64,000 nucleotides of DNA, taken from Actinomycetota bacterium (GTDB lineage Bacteria > Actinomycetota > Actinomycetes > Nanopelagicales > Nanopelagicaceae). Made by a program: the position numbers and the translations under genes. The stretch lies in contig CANFVU010000001.1 of assembly GCA_947450545.1 (NCBI GenBank), positions 1 to 64,000 of the forward strand, given 5' to 3'. The notes below the pieces were generated by a model. That model searched no databases, was not told where the DNA came from, and worked only from the letters and a program-made list of their open reading frames with translations. Positions 43,575 through 51,462 of the stretch are shown here, piece after piece. Within the stretch, counting starts at the first letter, position 1. The number at the start of each line of letters is the position of its first letter.

Positions 43575-43648
43575 TAGCGGGGACAGGATTTGAACCTATG
43601 ACCTCTGGGTTATGAGCCCAGCGAGCTACCGAGCTGCTCCACCCCGCG
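43575..43648 (-). tRNA. Initiator tRNA-fMet (anticodon CAT)
   Basis: Minus-strand sequence begins CGCGGGGTGGAGCAGC. Acceptor GCGGGG/CCCCGC with a C1.U72 mismatch, D arm, anticodon stem with the three G-C pairs CTGGG/CCCAG around CTCATAA, T loop TTCAAAT, discriminator A. The unpaired position 1 and the GGG/CCC stem mark it as initiator. CCA is not encoded; CT then the pgl ATG follow. Confidence 0.97.
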
Positions 43649-43651
43649 TCG

Positions 43652-43680
43652 GTAGTGGAATCTTACTTTGATTCCACTAC
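43652..43680. promoter_or_regulatory. 11-bp inverted repeat over the tRNA-fMet promoter
   Basis: GTAGTGGAATC and GATTCCACTAC form a perfect inverted repeat with a 7-bp centre, ending four bases before the tRNA 5' end. It overlaps the predicted -10 element and start point, so it could be an operator; no T-run follows, so it is a poor terminator. Confidence 0.6.
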
Positions 43681-43689
43681 TTACTGCAA
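43660..43689 (-). promoter_or_regulatory. Promoter of the tRNA-fMet-pgl-gnd-zwf unit
   Basis: -35 TTGCAG (43689-43684), 18-bp spacer, -10 TAAGAT (43665-43660). Start point would be about four to five bases before the tRNA 5' end, as is usual for tRNA genes. Confidence 0.55.
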
Positions 43690-43716
43690 AACGAGAGAAA
43701 GCAGCGAATAAACCGC

Positions 43717-46614
43717 TTACTTACCCGCAGATTGAGCCTTAATTGCATCGCTGATTGCAGATTTCAATCGATCCTGTGCTTTTCCATACGCAGCAAAATC
43801 GCCATTCTTTAACGCAGTTTGCGAATCTTTCATCGCGCTCTGCGCAGCTGCAAGGGCGCTCTTCACAGTCGAACTCATCGATGATGAAGATGTATTAGAA
43901 GTTCCAGTGGATGCAGAAATAGTTGTGCCAGTGTTATTCAACGTCGTTCCGGAGTTACCACCGAATACTTGATCAAGTGCTGATTTCAAATTATTGTCGA
44001 AACCAATCTGATCTCCGAATGAGACGAGAACTTTCTGCAGCAATGGATATGCCGCTGAGTTCGATGTTGCTTTAACGTATACAGGCTGGACATACAGCAA
44101 ACCACTTCCGACTGGAAGTGTAAGCAAATTACCGAGAACTACATCAGATCCACCTTGACGCAGCAATGAGAGCGCTTGCGCTACTTCAGGACGCGCTTCA
44201 AAGTTCGATGCCACTTGTGATGGACCAGGAATATTTGTAGAGCGAGGCAATTGCAAGACGGTCATCTTGCCGTAATTTGGGCCCGCATCAGAATTTACAA
44301 CTGCGAGTGCTGTGAGGTTCTGACGACCGCCGCGAGGAACGAACGCTGTTGAAAGTGAGAAGTCTTGGCTCTTGCTTCCAGGCAATTTCATTGTTTGATA
44401 GAGCGGAGGTTGCGCGCCAGCATTGGCACCAAGAGATGATGGATCACTTGGAATTCTCCAGAAATCCTGTCCGCCGTAAAACGCACCAGCAGTGGTGACG
44501 TGATATGTGCTTAGTACATCGCGTTGAACATCAAAGATATCTGCTGGATAACGAATGTGTTGAAGAAGCGAGCTTGAAATCGCGCTCTTAGGCTTCACTG
44601 TTCCAGGGAAAGCTTTGCTCCATGTTTTGAGCACAGGATCAGTGGTATCCCATTGATACAGGGTGACAGTTCCATCAAATGCATCAACAGTTGCTTTCAC
44701 AGAGTTGCGAATGTAATTCACATTCTTATCTGCGAGTGGTGCTACCGACGTAGCAGCTGCTGTTACTGAGTTGCTCGTCGCTGTTGCAAGGTTAGTGAAC
44801 TTTGAATATGGATAGCCAGCGCTGGTGGTGTAGCCATCGATAATCCACGTAACTTTTCCATTCACAATGGCTGGATAAGGGTTTCCATCCAATGTGAGCC
44901 ATGGTGCAACTTTTTGAACGCGAAGGCTTGGGTCGCGATTGAAAAGAATCTTCGAATCTTTATTGATGAGGTTAGAGAGAACAATGCGCTGTTCCTTATA
45001 TTTCACAGCAAAGAGCAGGCGTGTGAGCATCGAGCCCATTGGAACGCCACCTTTACCTGTGTAGGTGTAATTCTTCTGACCATTAGATGAGGTGTCATCA
45101 GGATAATCAAGCTCAGTAGCAGAAGAGTTTTTCGCTCCACCAATGATTGAGTAATCAGGAACGTTCTCACCGAAATAGATGCGCGGTTCGAATTTTCCAA
45201 GACCATTCGTTGGAGGAATATTTCCAACAGAGAAGTTTGGCTTTCCGTCTGCATCAACGGTATTTGCATATGCTCCAACAAAACCGAATCCGTGGGTGTA
45301 AACCAGGTGGTCGTTAATCCAATTTCGGACTGGATTGCCAGCAATATTTAATTCACGTACTGCCACAACAGTGTCACGACTCTTGCCATTTACTGTGTAA
45401 CGATCAACGTCGAGAGAATCTGGGAATGTGTAATACGGCTTGATTTGCTGGAGTTGGCGGAAAGTTGCTGAGACCACATTTGGATCAATCAAACGAATGT
45501 TGGAGATCGTTGATGCATCATTAGCAAGCTGACCAGCTGCTGTTGAACTTACAGCTTGGTAATCCTGGACTGTTACTCCACTTAAGCCATATGCAGCGCG
45601 GGTTGCATCAATATTGCGCTGGATGAATGGTGCTTCCTTCGATGATTCACTTGGCTTCACAGTGAACTGTTGAATAAAAGCTGGATAAATTCCCGCAATA
45701 AGAAGTGATGAGACAACAAGGAGCGCTGTACCTGCTGCAGGCAATACCCACGAGCGACGAACAATGTTTGCAAAGAAGAGAAGTGCACAAATCACGGCAA
45801 TGCCCGCCAAAATTGCTTTGGCAGGAAGAGTCGCATTGACATCTGAGTATGTAAGTCCCGTGATCAGCTTGCCTTGCTTAAGAGCTAAGTTGTAGCGATC
45901 GAGCCAATATGCAGCAGCTTTGAGAAGAACGATTGCACCGAGCAAAATTGATAGCTGAACGCGAGCTGCAACAGTCGTGCGATCTTCGCGAACTTGAGGG
46001 CGAATTCCTCCATAGAGATAGTGAACTCCTGCTGAAACAAGCAGAGTCAATATGGCAATAGAGATTGCCCATGAAAGAAGTGATTGATACATAGGAAGCT
46101 TGAAAGCGTAAAAGGAGATATCTTTCCCAAATTGGGGATCTTTCACTCCAAAAAGAGTGGCATTCTTATATTGAAGCCAGGTCTCCCACAGTCGGCTTCC
46201 AGAGCTTCCTGCAAAATAAAATAGCCCGATTGCAATTGCAACTATGACGCTCTTGCGAATGGGTTCAATCTGTCCGCGATATCGCTCGAGATTATCAATC
46301 TCTACCGGCGCATAAACAGGGCGGGTGCGATAAGCAACGATGACAAATGTTGTGATGAATAGAGAGCTCACTATTCCAAAAGCAATAAAGAGTTCAATTT
46401 TGGTGAAGAGAGTTGTTCTCCAGACTTCAGTGAAATCTACTGAACGAAACCAAAGGAGGTCCGCGTAGAAAGAACTGAGAGATAGGAATATCGCAACCAA
46501 GATTGCAAAAGCGATAGCTGTGTAACCTGCTGGCCCAATCTTCTTGCGACCGCCCTTAAAGCCAGAGCCAGGATTTTGTGTGAATGGATTGCCAGGGAAT
46601 TGAAATGAACTCAT
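43717..46614 (-). CDS. UPF0182 family membrane protein
   Basis: 965-aa protein of UPF0182 (Rv3193c-like), widespread in actinobacteria with unknown function. The N-terminal third has seven hydrophobic segments (about residues 28-50, 72-95, 120-135, 180-200, 225-245, 270-295, 300-322); the rest is a large extracellular domain. A Ser/Thr-rich stretch near residue 905 precedes a Lys/Ala-rich C-terminal helix. The DUF2342 gene is divergent nearby, the same neighbourhood as in M. tuberculosis. The start is four bases after the stop of a small membrane protein gene. Confidence 0.92.
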   Translation of the reverse strand: MSSFQFPGNPFTQNPGSGFKGGRKKIGPAGYTAIAFAILVAIFLSLSSFYADLLWFRSVDFTEVWRTTLFTKIELFIAFGIVSSLFITTFVIVAYRTRPVYAPVEIDNLERYRGQIEPIRKSVIVAIAIGLFYFAGSSGSRLWETWLQYKNATLFGVKDPQFGKDISFYAFKLPMYQSLLSWAISIAILTLLVSAGVHYLYGGIRPQVREDRTTVAARVQLSILLGAIVLLKAAAYWLDRYNLALKQGKLITGLTYSDVNATLPAKAILAGIAVICALLFFANIVRRSWVLPAAGTALLVVSSLLIAGIYPAFIQQFTVKPSESSKEAPFIQRNIDATRAAYGLSGVTVQDYQAVSSTAAGQLANDASTISNIRLIDPNVVSATFRQLQQIKPYYTFPDSLDVDRYTVNGKSRDTVVAVRELNIAGNPVRNWINDHLVYTHGFGFVGAYANTVDADGKPNFSVGNIPPTNGLGKFEPRIYFGENVPDYSIIGGAKNSSATELDYPDDTSSNGQKNYTYTGKGGVPMGSMLTRLLFAVKYKEQRIVLSNLINKDSKILFNRDPSLRVQKVAPWLTLDGNPYPAIVNGKVTWIIDGYTTSAGYPYSKFTNLATATSNSVTAAATSVAPLADKNVNYIRNSVKATVDAFDGTVTLYQWDTTDPVLKTWSKAFPGTVKPKSAISSSLLQHIRYPADIFDVQRDVLSTYHVTTAGAFYGGQDFWRIPSDPSSLGANAGAQPPLYQTMKLPGSKSQDFSLSTAFVPRGGRQNLTALAVVNSDAGPNYGKMTVLQLPRSTNIPGPSQVASNFEARPEVAQALSLLRQGGSDVVLGNLLTLPVGSGLLYVQPVYVKATSNSAAYPLLQKVLVSFGDQIGFDNNLKSALDQVFGGNSGTTLNNTGTTISASTGTSNTSSSSMSSTVKSALAAAQSAMKDSQTALKNGDFAAYGKAQDRLKSAISDAIKAQSAGK

Positions 46615-46618
46615 GGGA

Positions 46619-46861
46619 CTACTTTAGGTCTGTTTTATCATCTCTAAAACTCGCCTGAAAGGCGCTGAACTTCCCCACCGAGCGGTGAGTTTCATTTTCA
46701 TATCCCTGCTGAAATTTTGAAACCCAAATCACATATCCAATTGCGCCTAAGACGGCGAGTATCGGCACTATCCACCACGCTAAGGCGGCGATCGCCGAGG
46801 AGCTGGCGTGTATCGCGCCATGAAAGGCGAGCGTGTGGAGGCCTGAAGCCGGTAGGAACAT
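46619..46861 (-). CDS. Small single-helix membrane protein
   Basis: 80-aa protein with one hydrophobic helix (WWIVPILAVLGAIGYVIWV, about residues 29-47) and a basic/polar tail with YENETHRSVGKF. It heads a unit with the UPF0182 gene, four bases downstream. Reality is supported by a TAGACT element six bases before the ATG. Family not recognised, but the tight pairing with UPF0182 suggests a partner of it. Confidence 0.68.
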   Translation of the reverse strand: MFLPASGLHTLAFHGAIHASSSAIAALAWWIVPILAVLGAIGYVIWVSKFQQGYENETHRSVGKFSAFQASFRDDKTDLK

Positions 46862-46867
46862 GGGTGG

Positions 46868-46873
46868 AGTCTA
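46868..46873 (-). promoter_or_regulatory. -10 element TAGACT for the 46619-46861 gene
   Basis: TAGACT, six bases (CCACCC), then ATG at 46861; leaderless start predicted for the small membrane protein/UPF0182 unit. Confidence 0.6.
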
Positions 46874-46989
46874 TCCCTCCTCTCACACTCCACTCACTAA
46901 GCCCGGGAATGAATCCCCTTTCTCAGATTGTTAACCTGAGAACAGAGCTAGTCGGTTTTAGATGCAGGCAATTATTGGGAGGATACGGC

Positions 46990-48291
46990 ATGAGCAATTT
47001 TGGATTTGTTCCTGGTGAATTCTTTAACGCTGCCAATGGCGTGAACAAAGGCATCAACAACGAGCTCATCACTCTTGAAGCTCTCCGAGAAAGTGCGCGC
47101 ACATTTTTAGCGCCTCATGAAATTCTTCCTGTGGGATCTGCAGACCAGAGCGCAGCAAAAGAAGCTCTCGATTTAGCTGAATTATGGCTCAACGATGCAA
47201 CTGTTTTTCCTGCAACAACAACGAATTCCGATGTGGCGTGGTCCCGTCGTGAATGGCTTGATTCTTCAATCACTGGTTGGCAGAAAATGGTAGAGCCACT
47301 TGCCGAAGGTATGGCAACTGCACTTTCAACAGTTCTGACAGAAATGACTCGTGAACTGGGTGGATCTCAACCTGAAGGAATGGATGAGGATACATCGAAC
47401 GAAGTTCGTGATGCCATCGCAGAAAACTTAGGACTCCCACAAGGATTTCCGATGGGTGGATTTAGCGTTGAAGCAATCAACCCCATCATGCGCACATTTA
47501 TGGGATCGCTCGTTGCAACTCAACTTGGCTTATCTGTTGGTGGTTTAGCGCTCAAACTCACTGGTTCTCACGATGTCTCACTTCCTCTTTTCTCAAAGCC
47601 AGGCTCGCACTTAATTCCGCAGAACATCAAGGAATGGTCGAAAGATTTAGAGATTGATGAACGCGAAATCATGTACTTCCTTGCACTGCGCGAAGCTGCT
47701 GCAGCACGATTGTTCGCACATACTCCGTGGCTTGCACCATATATTCAAAATTGCATGACTCAATATGGAAAAGGAATTCGCATCGATGTTGAGAGCATTC
47801 AACGTCAAGCAGAAGATGCAATGGCGTCGGGCGAACTCGATATCAATAATCCAGCGTCAATTAATGTGGCAATCAATCAAGGAATGTTCATGCCAGAACA
47901 AACTCCTCAACAAGCTGCTGCACTTGAAAAATTAGAAATGGCACTCGCTCTCATCGAAGGATGGATTGATCACGTTGTTACGATGGCTGGTAAAGATCGC
48001 TTGCCATCCTTTATTTCTCTACAGGAAATGCAACGTCGCAACCGTGCAACCAACTCCCCTGCGCAACAACTCTTTGCTTCACTTCTCGGGTTGGAAGTTT
48101 CACCACGTAAATCACGTGAATGCTCGATTTTCTGGGGAGAGCTGCTCTCGCTCGGTTTAGAGAATGGAATCGAAGTACGTGATCATCGCTGGGAAGACTC
48201 AGCGCTTCTACCAACGCTTAAAGATTTGAGTGATCCGGAAGGCTTTATTCGAAGCACTACTGTGCCGGATGATTTATCTGGTTTGCTCTAA
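46990..48291 (+). CDS. DUF2342 zincin-like protein (Rv3195-like)
   Basis: 433-aa protein of the DUF2342 family (zincin_2, also called F420-associated metalloprotease-like). Recognisable blocks: LALREAAAARLFAHTPWL near residue 226 and MALALIEGWIDHVV near residue 316, the latter the site aligned with a metal-binding helix. Function is unknown. The track ORF starts far upstream; ATG 46990 has GGGAGG seven bases before it. In M. tuberculosis the orthologue also diverges from the UPF0182/PDZ region. No PDZ protease gene lies between here. Confidence 0.88.
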   Translation: MSNFGFVPGEFFNAANGVNKGINNELITLEALRESARTFLAPHEILPVGSADQSAAKEALDLAELWLNDATVFPATTTNSDVAWSRREWLDSSITGWQKMVEPLAEGMATALSTVLTEMTRELGGSQPEGMDEDTSNEVRDAIAENLGLPQGFPMGGFSVEAINPIMRTFMGSLVATQLGLSVGGLALKLTGSHDVSLPLFSKPGSHLIPQNIKEWSKDLEIDEREIMYFLALREAAAARLFAHTPWLAPYIQNCMTQYGKGIRIDVESIQRQAEDAMASGELDINNPASINVAINQGMFMPEQTPQQAAALEKLEMALALIEGWIDHVVTMAGKDRLPSFISLQEMQRRNRATNSPAQQLFASLLGLEVSPRKSRECSIFWGELLSLGLENGIEVRDHRWEDSALLPTLKDLSDPEGFIRSTTVPDDLSGLL

Positions 48292-48312
48292 AAAATATCT
48301 AGAGTTAAAAAA

Positions 48313-48386
48313 GCGAAGTCCCCGGGCGCACGATTCTTTATTTGCCTTCCCCTTGCAAATAATGAACGGTTATCCGAGGACTTCGT
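48313..48386. ncRNA. Possible structured RNA element
   Basis: The 322-bp gap 48292-48613 has no gene. Within it a 12-bp outer stem (CGAAGTCCCCGG with CCGAGGACTTCG, one C.A mismatch) encloses a perfect 8-bp inner hairpin (TTATTTGC/GCAAATAA, C-rich loop CTTCCCCTT). The rest of the gap has a palindrome AGGTCT-T-AGACCT near 48549. No Rfam class is recognised; it might also be the 3' structure of the DUF2342 mRNA. Confidence 0.4.
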
Positions 48387-48613
48387 GTGCTGAACATACG
48401 AGAAGTGCGAAGCAGAATCAAATATGAATCTCATTATTTTCAATAGATCCACTATTTAGGTGGCTGGTGAGAAGCTCCTAGAAAAATTATCGTGTTGAAA
48501 TCTGCAATGTCTTTGCAATAGTTGGAGGAGAGACTTACCGTTCTCTTTAGGTCTTAGACCTGCTGCAATCTAGCCTGTTGATAAACTTGTGGAGAAGACG
48601 GGGATAACTCACT

Positions 48614-49315
48614 GTGTCGGTGGATAACGTAGTAAATAACGCCTCCATCAACAGGGACCCGGATAAGTACATTCAAGAATTGATTTTCGGCGATATCTTC
48701 GAGGATGTGGCCCAGAAAGTTGAAAGTCAGAGAAAATCTAAGAGAAGATCTCCTTCCGCCAGCTCGCTTTCATCGTTACCTGCTCTTCCACCCAACCTTC
48801 CTGAGTTTCGAGTCATCCGCAGCGCTCGTCGCAAGCGCGGAATCAGCGCGATACGCCAAAACGGACTCATTGAGATTCATATTCCCGACAAAATGACCCG
48901 CAGACAAGAGCGTGAAGTGATTCCCGAGATGATTGCGCTCCTGCTTCGCCGCGAAGCGAAAGCAAAGCGAGGTAATGACGTCTTGGAATCCCTCGCTCTT
49001 GAGCTACTGGAGCGCTACCTTCCTGATTTTCATGAACGCCCAGCCAGTGTCAGCTGGCGCTCGATGCGTGAGCGATGGGGTTCATGTACGACTGTGGATC
49101 GAACGATTCGGATCTCTGACCGCCTCAACGGGGCGCCGGACTTTGTCCTATCGTGCGTCCTCTTCCATGAGCTCGTTCACCTACGGGTTGCCGACCACAG
49201 CGAGGATTTTTACGCCATCTTGGCCCGATATCCCGATTTAGAGAGGGCCGAGGCCTGGCTAGAGGGCTTTGAGGCTGGAATCGCCCTACTGCCGGACTCA
49301 CCGCTCCTTTCCTAG
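48614..49315 (+). CDS. YgjP-type metallopeptidase domain protein
   Basis: 233-aa protein of the YgjP/M48-like (DUF45) family. The zinc site HELVHLRVADHSEDF near residue 189 gives the HExxH pair and a downstream acidic/His ligand, preceded by the family block SWRSMRERWGSCT near residue 150. The N-terminal 80 residues are polar with a basic stretch. GTG at 48614 is used; GTG two codons later is possible. Cellular role unknown. It follows DUF2342 in the same direction after the 322-bp gap. Confidence 0.87.
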   Translation: MSVDNVVNNASINRDPDKYIQELIFGDIFEDVAQKVESQRKSKRRSPSASSLSSLPALPPNLPEFRVIRSARRKRGISAIRQNGLIEIHIPDKMTRRQEREVIPEMIALLLRREAKAKRGNDVLESLALELLERYLPDFHERPASVSWRSMRERWGSCTTVDRTIRISDRLNGAPDFVLSCVLFHELVHLRVADHSEDFYAILARYPDLERAEAWLEGFEAGIALLPDSPLLS

Positions 49316-49420
49316 GCTCAAAAGGAGCTGCGACTCGCTCCAATATTCTGCACAAATGTGCGTGAATATCCCTCGTTCGAGCGTGGCCAGCCTGTAACCT
49401 CTATGCATACGCACGCTCAG

Positions 49421-49437
49421 GTCGGGAGGCTCCCGAC
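49421..49437 (+). other. 7-bp hairpin upstream of the DUF5679 gene
   Basis: GTCGGGA-GGC-TCCCGAC in the 215-bp gap between the YgjP gene and the DUF5679 gene. No T-run follows, so terminator activity is doubtful. Nothing else is recognised in this gap. Confidence 0.45.
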
Positions 49438-49530
49438 TATTGCTGGACTCTAAATGGATACTCCACACGGATATTCAAATAGAAACAGCGTCTTACACGA
49501 CACGAGCGTCGCGGTGATTGGAGGAGCAAA

Positions 49531-49689
49531 ATGGCTGAAGAATATAAGGGTGAGGCTTACTGCGTTAAGTGCAAAGAGAAGCGTTCCTTTGAAGGACACG
49601 TCAAGGTCTCAGATTCCGGTCGCCGTATGGCACAGGGCATCTGTCCAGTATGCGGCACAAAAGTAAATCGCATCTTGGGTAAGGCTTAA
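49531..49689 (+). CDS. DUF5679-type small zinc-ribbon protein
   Basis: 52-aa protein missed by the ORF track. Two CxxC pairs (YCVKCKEK and CPVCGTK) form a zinc ribbon around a basic middle (SDSGRRMAQG). GGAGGAG precedes the ATG at good spacing. The family occurs across actinobacteria; function unknown. It is followed by a strong intrinsic terminator, so it forms its own transcription unit or ends one. Confidence 0.85.
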   Translation: MAEEYKGEAYCVKCKEKRSFEGHVKVSDSGRRMAQGICPVCGTKVNRILGKA

Positions 49690-49735
49690 TCACCATACTC
49701 TCGCACGAACGCTTTTCCTAAAAGCTTTCAACTGT

Positions 49736-49785
49736 AAAACCGCAACCTCTTCAGGTACATACCTAGGTGAGGTTGCGGTTTTTTT
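49736..49785 (+). terminator. Intrinsic terminator after the DUF5679 gene
   Basis: AAAACCGCAACCTC pairs with GAGGTTGCGG followed by seven T; the loop contains a second AGGTAC/ACCT hairpin. The A-run on the left would also allow some termination from the other side. Confidence 0.92.
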
Positions 49786-49809
49786 ATTGCCGCCTGCCAA
49801 CGAGGTGCT

Positions 49810-50955
49810 GTGAATTCCCCAGATTCGAAATTTGAATATGCACGCAGATGCTCAATCCTTCACACTCGCCCCGTGCAATTTCCCCGCCTCAAACCAGGTT
49901 TACTCCTGATCTCGCTTCATGCCGATGAGTTTTATATCGGTGAGAGTTCCGAAGGCGTCTACATTCCATCTGATCCTTATCTGGCAATAGCGCGGGCATG
50001 CGATGGGGTGAATTCAACACAAATGATTGCCCAACACTCAAACCTGCCGCATGGCTTAGTGCTCCAGTTTCTCGACGAGCTACGTTCACACAACTTCATT
50101 GAACTTCGCTGCGAACCAATCGCATCTGCAACTCTTGATGAGCTAGCAAATCATTATCGCGAGCGCGTGACGCCTGAACACCAACTCTTCACGTGGCGTA
50201 CAGATACAAGCGATGGCGGGGAGAGCGAAGTTGCGCTTCGAAAAGAGTTCGGCATTTTCATTTTTGGGCAGAACAGGCTTGCCCGCTCGCTACTCGCACA
50301 TCTGCAAGCGAGTGGATTCAGTCAGACAAAAATTATTTCGCCCGTTAGTCGAGGCGCCAAGAGAATCGTGGCTCGTGATATTTGTGGGATCACGGTACGC
50401 CAGAGCGATTTAGGAGTGAAAGAGAGTGATTGCCATAGAGAGATCATTGCTCAATCTCAACTGATTCATGGATCAAACGTTGATAGACCCATCCATGAAT
50501 CCGTAGCTTTAGCGATTTCAACATCAGCTGCTACCTCAGATTACGTTCAACAATGGATTAGCGAGGGCATCCCCCACCTTCAAATATCGCAGCCCACGAC
50601 CCATTCACTGGAAATCGGACCATTAGTTCTGCCTGGCCTAGAAGCGTGCCTCAATTGCGTGCAACTTCATCGCCGTGACTATCTTCCGCCCTTTATCGGT
50701 GCGGTCGCTCTCGATAACCTCATGCACAAGCATGGGCGAGAGCTCACTGCAGCTTCAACCTCTTTTGCTGCAGGCGTTATTACTCCATACATATGTGAAT
50801 TTGCAGCTCGAGGAAGCTCCTCGCTTATAAGCCGCTCTCTCACTATCGACTTGCTTGAACCACTCCACGGAATTACGCATCACCATTGGAATGTGCATCC
50901 TGAATGTGGTTGTGGTTCAAGCAACCCTTTCACCGATCAAGTCAGTATCGATTAA
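49810..50955 (+). CDS. Ocin-ThiF/cyclodehydratase-like protein (Rv3196-like)
   Basis: 381-aa protein resembling the leader-peptide-binding/cyclodehydratase C-protein of azole-peptide (TOMM) systems. The N-terminal part (residues about 20-115) has the winged-helix-like arrangement of a peptide-clamp domain; the C-terminal half is ThiF-like with GPLVLPGLEACLNCVQLHRRD near residue 276 and the end PECGCGSS, giving four Cys for a zinc site. No YcaO partner or oxidase is in the window. The same gene lies next to DUF2342 and whiB7 in M. tuberculosis, so it is a conserved actinobacterial protein, not a RiPP cluster relic. Its last 39 bp overlap the convergent whiB7. Confidence 0.75.
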   Translation: MNSPDSKFEYARRCSILHTRPVQFPRLKPGLLLISLHADEFYIGESSEGVYIPSDPYLAIARACDGVNSTQMIAQHSNLPHGLVLQFLDELRSHNFIELRCEPIASATLDELANHYRERVTPEHQLFTWRTDTSDGGESEVALRKEFGIFIFGQNRLARSLLAHLQASGFSQTKIISPVSRGAKRIVARDICGITVRQSDLGVKESDCHREIIAQSQLIHGSNVDRPIHESVALAISTSAATSDYVQQWISEGIPHLQISQPTTHSLEIGPLVLPGLEACLNCVQLHRRDYLPPFIGAVALDNLMHKHGRELTAASTSFAAGVITPYICEFAARGSSSLISRSLTIDLLEPLHGITHHHWNVHPECGCGSSNPFTDQVSID

Positions 50956-51303
50956 CTCATCTTCACGAATGGCACGTGGGCGTCCAACTCCACGCTTTTG
51001 AGCAACAATGCGACCGTTATCGAAGAGTTGACCGCCCCATACGCCACACGGCTCGTTACGAGAGAGTGCGCCTTCAAGGCATGCTGCCTTCATTGGACAG
51101 GCTGCGCATGCGCTCTTTGCGCGAGCAATCGTTGCCATATCTTCTGAGAAGAAGATTTCTGGATCTGCAGTGTGGCATGGAAGATCGAAAGCTCCCTCTT
51201 CACCTTGCAAACTCGTCACTTCACGCAAACCGATCATCGGTTCACTACTTATTTCGCTATCAGCCCACCCTGGGACTAATAGCTCACTCAGGAGTACTCC
51301 CAT
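50917..51303 (-). CDS. whiB7: WhiB7-like transcription factor
   Basis: 128-aa Wbl protein. Four Cys in LPCHTADPE, ACAACPMKAAC; then the turn GVWGGQLFDNGRIV and an AT-hook-like tail GVGRPRAIRE. WhiB7 of mycobacteria activates intrinsic antibiotic resistance with the principal sigma factor. Differences: the EPW before GVWGG is EPC here, giving a fifth Cys, and the AT hook RGRPR is reduced to GVGRPR. An N-terminal extension of about 40 residues is present. Gene position next to uvrD2 equals that of M. tuberculosis whiB7. AAGGAAG lies eight bases before ATG. A leader with ORF, terminator and antiterminator precedes it. Confidence 0.87.
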   Translation of the reverse strand: MGVLLSELLVPGWADSEISSEPMIGLREVTSLQGEEGAFDLPCHTADPEIFFSEDMATIARAKSACAACPMKAACLEGALSRNEPCGVWGGQLFDNGRIVAQKRGVGRPRAIREDELIDTDLIGERVA

Positions 51304-51380
51304 TTTCTTTACTTCCTTTCATTTCTCTCTTTGTTTATATATTTTTTCTTCTTTGTATTTCTCAGATTAAGAATCTGAAT

Positions 51381-51416
51381 AAAAAAAGGACCGCCATCCG
51401 GTTGGATGAGCGGTCC
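51381..51416 (-). terminator. Intrinsic terminator in the whiB7 leader
   Basis: GGACCGC-T-CATCC-AACC-GGATG-GCGGTCC followed by seven T on the minus strand, about 78 bp before the whiB7 start and 20 bp after the upstream ORF stop. Confidence 0.92.
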
Positions 51417-51462
51417 TGGTTGGGACTTGTATCGGGTTATCCGATAATCCGCCAGGTTCCGC
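51410..51462 (-). promoter_or_regulatory. Antiterminator pairing in the whiB7 leader
   Basis: GCGGAACCTGG (51462-51452, last codons of the upstream ORF) can pair with CCAGGACCGC (51419-51410), which includes the 5' arm of the terminator stem. A 6-bp hairpin TATCGG/CCGATA holding the ORF stop codon lies in the loop. Terminator and antiterminator cannot form together. Confidence 0.65.

Noticed and set aside
46717-46989. N-terminal extension of the DUF2342 ORF in the track
   Set aside because: It overlaps the divergent small membrane protein and its promoter; ATG 46990 has a strong Shine-Dalgarno sequence and begins the conserved part.
48570-48640. DnaA-box-like sequences (TTGTGGAGA, GGGGATAAC, GTGGATAAC) suggesting an origin
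   Set aside because: Matches are imperfect, no dnaA/dnaN/rpmH genes are near, and the last one lies in the YgjP coding region.
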